64,000 bases of DNA, from the NCBI RefSeq assembly GCF_000696305.2, contig NZ_AOMT01000005.1, positions 372,001-436,000 on the forward strand. The letters are read 5' to 3'. Of the stretch, positions 59,387 to 64,000 are shown piece after piece (the first letter of the stretch is position 1; every line of letters starts with the position of its first letter). The position numbers were made by a program, and so were the translations under genes. The notes beneath the pieces are model-generated. The model was not told the DNA's origin. It saw only the letters and a list, made by a program, of their open reading frames with translations, and searched no databases. The DNA is from Moraxella bovoculi 237 (GTDB taxonomy: Bacteria > Pseudomonadota > Gammaproteobacteria > Pseudomonadales > Moraxellaceae).

Positions 59387-60487
59387 ATGCCAGTTAATGA
59401 TCAAGACACCAAAAACACCAGCAGCACCCAAGCAGCACCTAAGACCACCCCAGCCAAAAAAACCACCACCAAGACCGAACCAAAAGTCATGCCAAGCACA
59501 GCCACACAGCTTGAAGAGCTGCTGATGCATGCCACACCTGATGATTTGGTTGAACTTGGTCAGGTGCTGAACGATTATCTGCCTGTAACACAGATGGTCG
59601 GTCAACTGCGCGCTGACAAGTCAAAGGACACACAACTTTCAGACAACTGGCGTGAAGGCGGTTACCCCTACAAACATCGCCTTAGTCGCAAAAACTACGA
59701 AGCTCAAAAATACAAACTCCAAATCGAACTATTAAAACTACAACACCATGTCAAAGCCACAGGTCAAAGACTGGTTATCCTATTCGAAGGTCGTGATGCT
59801 GCCGGTAAAGGCGGTACCATCAAGCGCTTTATGGAGCATCTAAACCCTCGTGGCGCGCGTGTTGTCGCTCTTGAGAAACCCACCGAACAAGAAAAAGGCC
59901 AATGGTATTTCCAGCGTTATATACAGCACCTGCCTACCTCTGGCGAGATCGTACTGTTTGACCGCTCTTGGTATAACCGTGCCGTTGTTGAGCGCGTGAT
60001 GGGCTTTTGTACCGAACAAGAGTATCAAATCTTCATGCATCAAGTGCCTGAATTCGAAAAACACCTAATCGAATCGGGCATTCAATTGGTGAAATTCTGG
60101 TTCTCAGTATCGCGCGAAGAACAAAAAGCCCGTTTCGCCAGCCGTGAGAACCACCCACTAAAACAATGGAAACTCTCTCCTGTTGATAAAGCCTCTTTGA
60201 ACAAATGGGATGACTACACACTAGCCAAAGAAGCGATGTTCTTTAACACCGATACCGCCGAATCGCCATGGATCGTTATCAAATCCGACTGCAAAAAACG
60301 TGCTCGACTAAACGCCATGCGCTATGTGCTAAATAAGCTCAACTACGAGAACAAAGATCCTGCCCATATCGGCAACATCGACCCTCTAATCGTGGGTCGT
60401 GCAGGTGCACTGTATGAGATGGATGAGCGTACGGATCTGGCAGTCTCATCACTAAGACCGACCAGCCCAGTCCAAAATAACTCTTAA
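59387..60487 (+). CDS. ppk2: Polyphosphate kinase 2
   Basis: 366 residues. A Thr/Ala/Lys-rich disordered N-terminus of about 40 residues precedes the PPK2 core: WREGGYPYKHRLSRKNYE, Walker A FEGRDAAGKGGTIKRF (about 135-150), LEKPTEQEKGQWYFQRY (lid), Walker B IVLFDRSWYNRAVVERVMG and FWFSVSREEQKARF. It transfers phosphate between polyphosphate and nucleoside diphosphates. Single gene. Confidence 0.92.
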   Translation: MPVNDQDTKNTSSTQAAPKTTPAKKTTTKTEPKVMPSTATQLEELLMHATPDDLVELGQVLNDYLPVTQMVGQLRADKSKDTQLSDNWREGGYPYKHRLSRKNYEAQKYKLQIELLKLQHHVKATGQRLVILFEGRDAAGKGGTIKRFMEHLNPRGARVVALEKPTEQEKGQWYFQRYIQHLPTSGEIVLFDRSWYNRAVVERVMGFCTEQEYQIFMHQVPEFEKHLIESGIQLVKFWFSVSREEQKARFASRENHPLKQWKLSPVDKASLNKWDDYTLAKEAMFFNTDTAESPWIVIKSDCKKRARLNAMRYVLNKLNYENKDPAHIGNIDPLIVGRAGALYEMDERTDLAVSSLRPTSPVQNNS

Positions 60488-60490
60488 ATT

Positions 60491-60537
60491 ACCATCAATA
60501 AAATACCGCTCATCTGAGCGGTATTTAATTGATGGTT
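60491..60537. terminator. Long hairpin, probable bidirectional terminator
   Basis: A 22-base stem with one mismatch and a two-base loop: ACCATCAATAAAATACCGCT against AGCGGTATTTAATTGATGGT. It starts 3 bases after the ppk2 stop and covers the last codons of the converging pseudogene. It lacks a long T run. Confidence 0.65.
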
Positions 60538-61248
60538 ACTAATAATGACTCAAACTCAACTTGGATTAGTCCTTTGGCATTAATGACATCAAGCCTATCT
60601 TCATGAACGAAACGCGCTTTTTGATAATTCACGGCTTTCTTGTCAGTCAGATGCTCATATAGCACCGGTGTACCTGTGATTGTTTTGTTCATTAATTCGT
60701 GGTACATAACGACTGGCGAATTTTTTAAAATTTTGGTCTCAATAATCTCTATGCGAGATTTATTGTCAGGATTTTCAAACAACCAATACAAGGTATCATA
60801 GCCATGCTCACCGAGTACGCCTTCATACTGCCTGCCCGTCAAGAAAAACCTGATAATTCAACCTTAGTCGGTTCAAAGCTAAGCAGCTGCTTGCATCCAA
60901 ATCGATAAGTTATTTTGGCACGCGTGACCTGCTTGAATTCATCCGTCAGCACACCACCTGATAGACTAACTGTGCGCTTAAGATGATTTAGCTGTTGTTT
61001 TAGTTGTTTTCGTTCAGCTGCATTAATGCTGTCATCATCAATGGACAGATAACGCACCGCTTCTACTTCGACCTTGACAGGCTGACCGCCTTAGGGATGC
61101 TTAGCATCGACAGATCTACATCAGGCATCACATCAGACTTGGCTGGCTTAGCACCTGGGCGCAAGTACCACGCCCCGCCAATCACCACGAGACCGATCGC
61201 TGTTAGTATCAGCGCCTTATTGGTAAAATTGTGTCTATCTAAGATCAT
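60525..61248 (-). pseudogene. Membrane-anchored hypothetical protein, twice frameshifted
   Basis: It starts at ATG 61248, overlapping the ferredoxin stop (TGATG). An N-terminal anchor helix (LILTAIGLVVIGGAWYL, about 13-29) is followed by a Pro/Lys linker and a soluble domain. The frame breaks at the CC at 61089-61090 (one base short: adding G gives IPKGGQPVKVEVEAVRYL) and again at the A run 60844-60848 (adding one joins VELSG to FFLTGRQYEGVLGEHGYD). The repaired protein is about 240 residues. No family recognised. It follows nrdB and ferredoxin on the same strand. Confidence 0.7.
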
Positions 61249-61598
61249 CACACCCTCCAGCACTCATGAGCGAGCCACCAGTGTCTTAGATCCGAGACGC
61301 TCTTATCTTCGAATAGACTTAGCTGCTCGCCTTCCATTCTAGGCGCATAGGTCACACACATGGTGCCTGTCGCCTGACAGCAACAAGCCAAAACTTCATC
61401 CTCTTCAAGCATGGCAATTGGCTTTTTTGTCATGACAAGCTTACCAGTCTTTGCGGTCACTCGCATTTTGCACGAGCCACAATACCCCTGCTGACATTCA
61501 AAACGAACCTTCTGATGACCTGTACGTCTCATGCCCTGTAATAGCGTTTCATTTTCGTGTAAATAAAAGCGCATCTCGTCGGTAAATACCCAGCCCAT
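61248..61598 (-). CDS. 2Fe-2S ferredoxin, YfaE-like
   Basis: 116 residues. The plant-type 2Fe-2S motif is complete: FECQQGYCGSC (C-x4-C-x2-C) and, 31 residues on, LACCCQ. In gammaproteobacteria a ferredoxin of this kind follows nrdB and helps maintain its diferric-tyrosyl cofactor, and it lies 104 bases after nrdB here too. Compared with YfaE (about 84) it has a C-terminal extension (LFEDKSVSDLRHWWLAHE). I chose ATG 61598 with AGGTG upstream. Confidence 0.87.
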   Translation of the reverse strand: MGWVFTDEMRFYLHENETLLQGMRRTGHQKVRFECQQGYCGSCKMRVTAKTGKLVMTKKPIAMLEEDEVLACCCQATGTMCVTYAPRMEGEQLSLFEDKSVSDLRHWWLAHECWRV

Positions 61599-61702
61599 TG
61601 CACACCTGTTTTCTTGCAAAATCTTAAATCAATTATTATTTTTATAAACTGTCTTTATCAGATTTTTAAACCGCCAAGCAGCTTGACGGTTTAAGTATTG
61701 AT

Positions 61703-62833
61703 TTATAATTCAAAATCATCCAAATCCACATCATCCAGATCAGAATCAATCTGACCAACCAAATAAGTGGTAATCTCTGTCTCTTGTGGTGCTACCTGCA
61801 CATTATCAGATGACAGCCACGCGTTAATCCATGGAATCGGATTCGACTTGGTCTCAAAGATCGCAGGCAAGCCAATCGCCGCCATGCGTGTGTTCGTGAT
61901 GAATTCGACATATTGGCACAGGATGTCTTTGTTAAGTCCGATCATTGAACCGTCTTTGAACAGATATTCCGCCCATGCTTTTTCTTGTTCGGCAGCACTT
62001 CTAAAGATATCAATTGCTTCATCTTCACAAGATTTTGCGATCTCAAGCATCTCAGGATCGTCACGACCAGAGCGCATCAGGTTAATCATGTGCTGTGTGC
62101 CATTTAGATGCAAAGCCTCATCACGAGCGATCATCTTAATGATCTTAGCATTACCCTCCATGACTTTGCGCTCAGCGAACGCAAACGAGCAAGCAAACGA
62201 CACATAGAAACGAATCGCTTCAAGGACATTCACCGCCACGATGCACAGGTACAGCTTTTTCTTAAGGTCTTTTAAGGATACCTCCACCGTCTCATCGCAC
62301 ACGGTATAAGTACCCTCACCGTGCAAGTCATACAACTGTGCAGCGCGATGCAGATCGTCATAATATCGCGCGATGTCACTGGCACGCTCTAGAATGTGCT
62401 CATTTTCGATGATATCATCAAAAATCTTGCTCGGATCATTCACCACGTTACGGATGATGTGTGTATAACTGCGGCTGTGAATCGTCTCGCTAAACGACCA
62501 AGTCTCGATCCAAGTCTCAAGCTCAGGGATAGACACCAACGGCAATAGCACCACGTTCGGGCTACGACCTTGGATACTGTCAAGCAGCGTTTGGTATTTT
62601 AGATTTGACAAAAAAATGTGTTGCTCATGCACCGATAACTCAGCAAAGTCGATGCGATCACGCGATACATCAATCTCCTCAGGTCGCCAAAAGAACGACA
62701 GCTGTTTTTCGATTAACTGCTCAAAAATCGGGTGTTTTTGTTGGTCGTAGCGTGACACATTGACAGGCTGACCAAAGAACATGGGTTCTTTTAGGACATC
62801 ATTTTTTGTTTGGCAAAAAATAGAATAATGCAT
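61703..62833 (-). CDS. nrdB: Class Ia ribonucleotide reductase, beta subunit
   Basis: 376 residues, exactly the length of E. coli NrdB, to which it is closely similar. It holds the diiron centre and tyrosyl radical. Seen: [35 protein letters not shown] (iron ligands and radical Tyr123), [32 protein letters not shown] (iron ligands) and the acidic tail [10 protein letters not shown] that docks into NrdA. I chose ATG 62833 to match the family start; GGGAAA lies upstream. nrdA is at 35037, not adjacent. Confidence 0.95.
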   Translation of the reverse strand: MHYSIFCQTKNDVLKEPMFFGQPVNVSRYDQQKHPIFEQLIEKQLSFFWRPEEIDVSRDRIDFAELSVHEQHIFLSNLKYQTLLDSIQGRSPNVVLLPLVSIPELETWIETWSFSETIHSRSYTHIIRNVVNDPSKIFDDIIENEHILERASDIARYYDDLHRAAQLYDLHGEGTYTVCDETVEVSLKDLKKKLYLCIVAVNVLEAIRFYVSFACSFAFAERKVMEGNAKIIKMIARDEALHLNGTQHMINLMRSGRDDPEMLEIAKSCEDEAIDIFRSAAEQEKAWAEYLFKDGSMIGLNKDILCQYVEFITNTRMAAIGLPAIFETKSNPIPWINAWLSSDNVQVAPQETEITTYLVGQIDSDLDDVDLDDFEL

Positions 62834-62884
62834 GGTAATGTTTCCCAAAGTCGTTTTTGTTGATTTATATAAAAGCTGACTTAA

Positions 62885-62930
62885 ATCAATATATAGTATG
62901 ATACTTGGAAATTTACACACGATATAGTGT
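62885..62930 (-). promoter_or_regulatory. nrdB: Paired NrdR boxes upstream of nrdB
   Basis: On the coding strand ACACTATATCGTGT (62917-62930) is nearly identical to the E. coli NrdR box, and CATACTATATATTGAT lies 31 bases nearer the gene. The ATATAGT cores at 62891 and 62922 are 31 bases apart. The start codon is about 55 bases from the nearer box. Confidence 0.75.
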
Positions 62931-62990
62931 AAATTTGCGGTCATTGTACCACAAATTTGGCCAGCGCGTATATTTTTTTAATAATTACTC

Positions 62991-63868
62991 TTATTTAGAT
63001 GATGAATTGAATAAGCGAAGAGCGCCAAAGACATGCACCATCAGTGCCAACATGACAACGATCACACCCAACCAATGCCAAAAATTAAGCTTCTGTGACA
63101 GGAATACAAAACCCACCAACAGTGCAATCACAGGCACGAGTAATGCCAAAGGCGCAACCTGGCTGGCGGGATGCTTAGAAAGTAGGTAACCCCAACCTGC
63201 ATACCCCAATAGGCTGGCGACATAATCCAGATACAGCACACTCGCCAAACCGCCCCAAGTCAGATTCTAAACCTGCGCACTCAAACCATCTATGCCATAT
63301 AACCACAATGAACCGACAGCAAAAGCACCCAATGCCGAGATATTGCCCCACACTACCAATGATAACGGATTAACCGCGCCCAGTTTTTTGACGACGATAT
63401 TACCCACCGTCCAACAGAATGATGCCGCCAACACCACCCACAGACCAACCAAAGGCGAGTTGCCTTGATACTGTCCAACACCGATTAACGCCAATCCGAC
63501 AGCTGCTGCTATCATGGCGATCAGGTGGTGTCTTAGTACAGCTTCTTTGAACATGCTCGTAACCAGCAGTACTGTCATGAAAACCTGACTTTGGTGCAGT
63601 AGTGCAGCCAGTCCTGTGGGCACATCCATCGATAACGCCAAGAACATAAAGGCAAATTGTCCAAAGTAATGGTCAATCCATACAAAATAAGCCAGCGTCA
63701 AGGCACATCTGGGCGCTTAAAGAAAATGGCAGGGAAAAGCAAAAAGGCAAATCGGAGCAATCCAAGCACCATGGGCGAGATGTCGATCAAGGCAAATTTC
63801 ATGAATATGAAATTAATACCCTAAGCAAACACAACACCCAAAGCGATCAACCAATCCCTAGCGTTCAT
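62991..63868 (-). pseudogene. EamA/DMT-family exporter, broken
   Basis: The repaired product is a ten-helix drug/metabolite transporter of about 293 residues. In order: MNARDWLIALGVVFA, TAG at 63821-63823 (family VWGxNF, so TGG expected), GINFIFMKFALIDISPMVLG, TGA at 63698-63700 (family NVPWRW), a one-base loss at the AAA 63663-63665 (ITFGQFAF in the repaired frame), then SMDVPTGLAALLHQSQVFMT, TAG at 63267-63269, and SVLYLDYVASLLGYAGWGYL with SKHPASQVAPLALLVPVIAL. Four lesions. It is not functional. Confidence 0.82.
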
Positions 63869-63885
63869 ATTCTTACCCTTAATAA

Positions 63886-64000
63886 TTATTCTTGTGATGC
63901 TGTTAATTTGTTGAGCAATTCTGTGGCTGGTTCGTGATCTTTTTGGGCGGCTTTTTGTAACCACAGCTTGGCTTCATCGGTTGATTTTGATACGCCTTTA
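63886..64000 (-). CDS. Sel1-like repeat protein, C-terminal end only
   Basis: The last 37 residues of a gene that continues beyond the window. GVSKSTDEAKLWLQKAAQK is the second half of a Sel1 (TPR-like) repeat, and DHEPATELLNKL begins the next. The stop TAA is at 63886-63888. Nothing can be said of its start or partner. Confidence 0.6.
   Translation of the reverse strand, partial: KGVSKSTDEAKLWLQKAAQKDHEPATELLNKLTASQE

Overview
The window looks like the chromosome of a Gammaproteobacterium of the family Moraxellaceae, most likely Moraxella or a close relative. The grounds are a YbaB/RecR/RNase D cluster, a PutA without an N-terminal DNA-binding domain, a very large NAD-dependent glutamate dehydrogenase, an OmpW porin, class Ia ribonucleotide reductase and moderate GC. 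This is inferred from protein character, not from a database match. No rRNA, tRNA, CRISPR array or prophage was seen.

Layout. 1-6600: a truncated lipoprotein, then an eroded stretch (HxlR regulator, DUF4238 protein, Bcr-type MFS pump and NTF2-like lipoprotein, all broken) around an intact BCCT transporter and an unknown 260-residue protein. 6600-10200: cydDC. 10300-14530: an AT-rich island with a frameshifted PP2C phosphatase and a tandem pair of DUF262 proteins, one with an HNH (DUF1524-type) end; this is the best candidate for a phage-defence system. 14950-21830: a choline-to-betaine module (betB-betA and a divergent betT) bracketed by two deleted copies of one IS3-family element in the same orientation. 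21860-49490: mainly core genes (fumC, 5-FTHF cyclo-ligase, pdxA, dnaB-alr, argF, SIMPL protein, L,D-transpeptidase, putA, nrdA, ybaB-recR, rnd, NAD-GDH, xseA, nitroreductase, ctp, gpmI). 49740-50780: a dead azlCD pair. 50755-60490: a UDG-fold protein, ompW, uvrB, rubredoxin with an alpha/beta hydrolase, an FAH-family protein, purD, an ABC1-type kinase and ppk2. 60525-64000: a frameshifted anchored protein, a 2Fe-2S ferredoxin, nrdB, a dead EamA exporter and the end of a Sel1-like gene.

How the genes fit together. Two BCCT carriers with BetA and BetB give choline uptake and osmoprotectant synthesis; no betI is present. nrdA lies about 25 kb from nrdB plus ferredoxin, but both have tandem NrdR-like boxes spaced 31-32 bp, so they are probably still co-regulated.

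The strongest general pattern is accessory-gene decay. Nine loci are broken by single-base changes in short homopolymers (mostly contractions) and by nonsense codons, most of which fit C-to-T or G-to-A changes at Gln or Trp codons. About 40 kb of core genes in the same window are intact, which argues against simple sequencing error.
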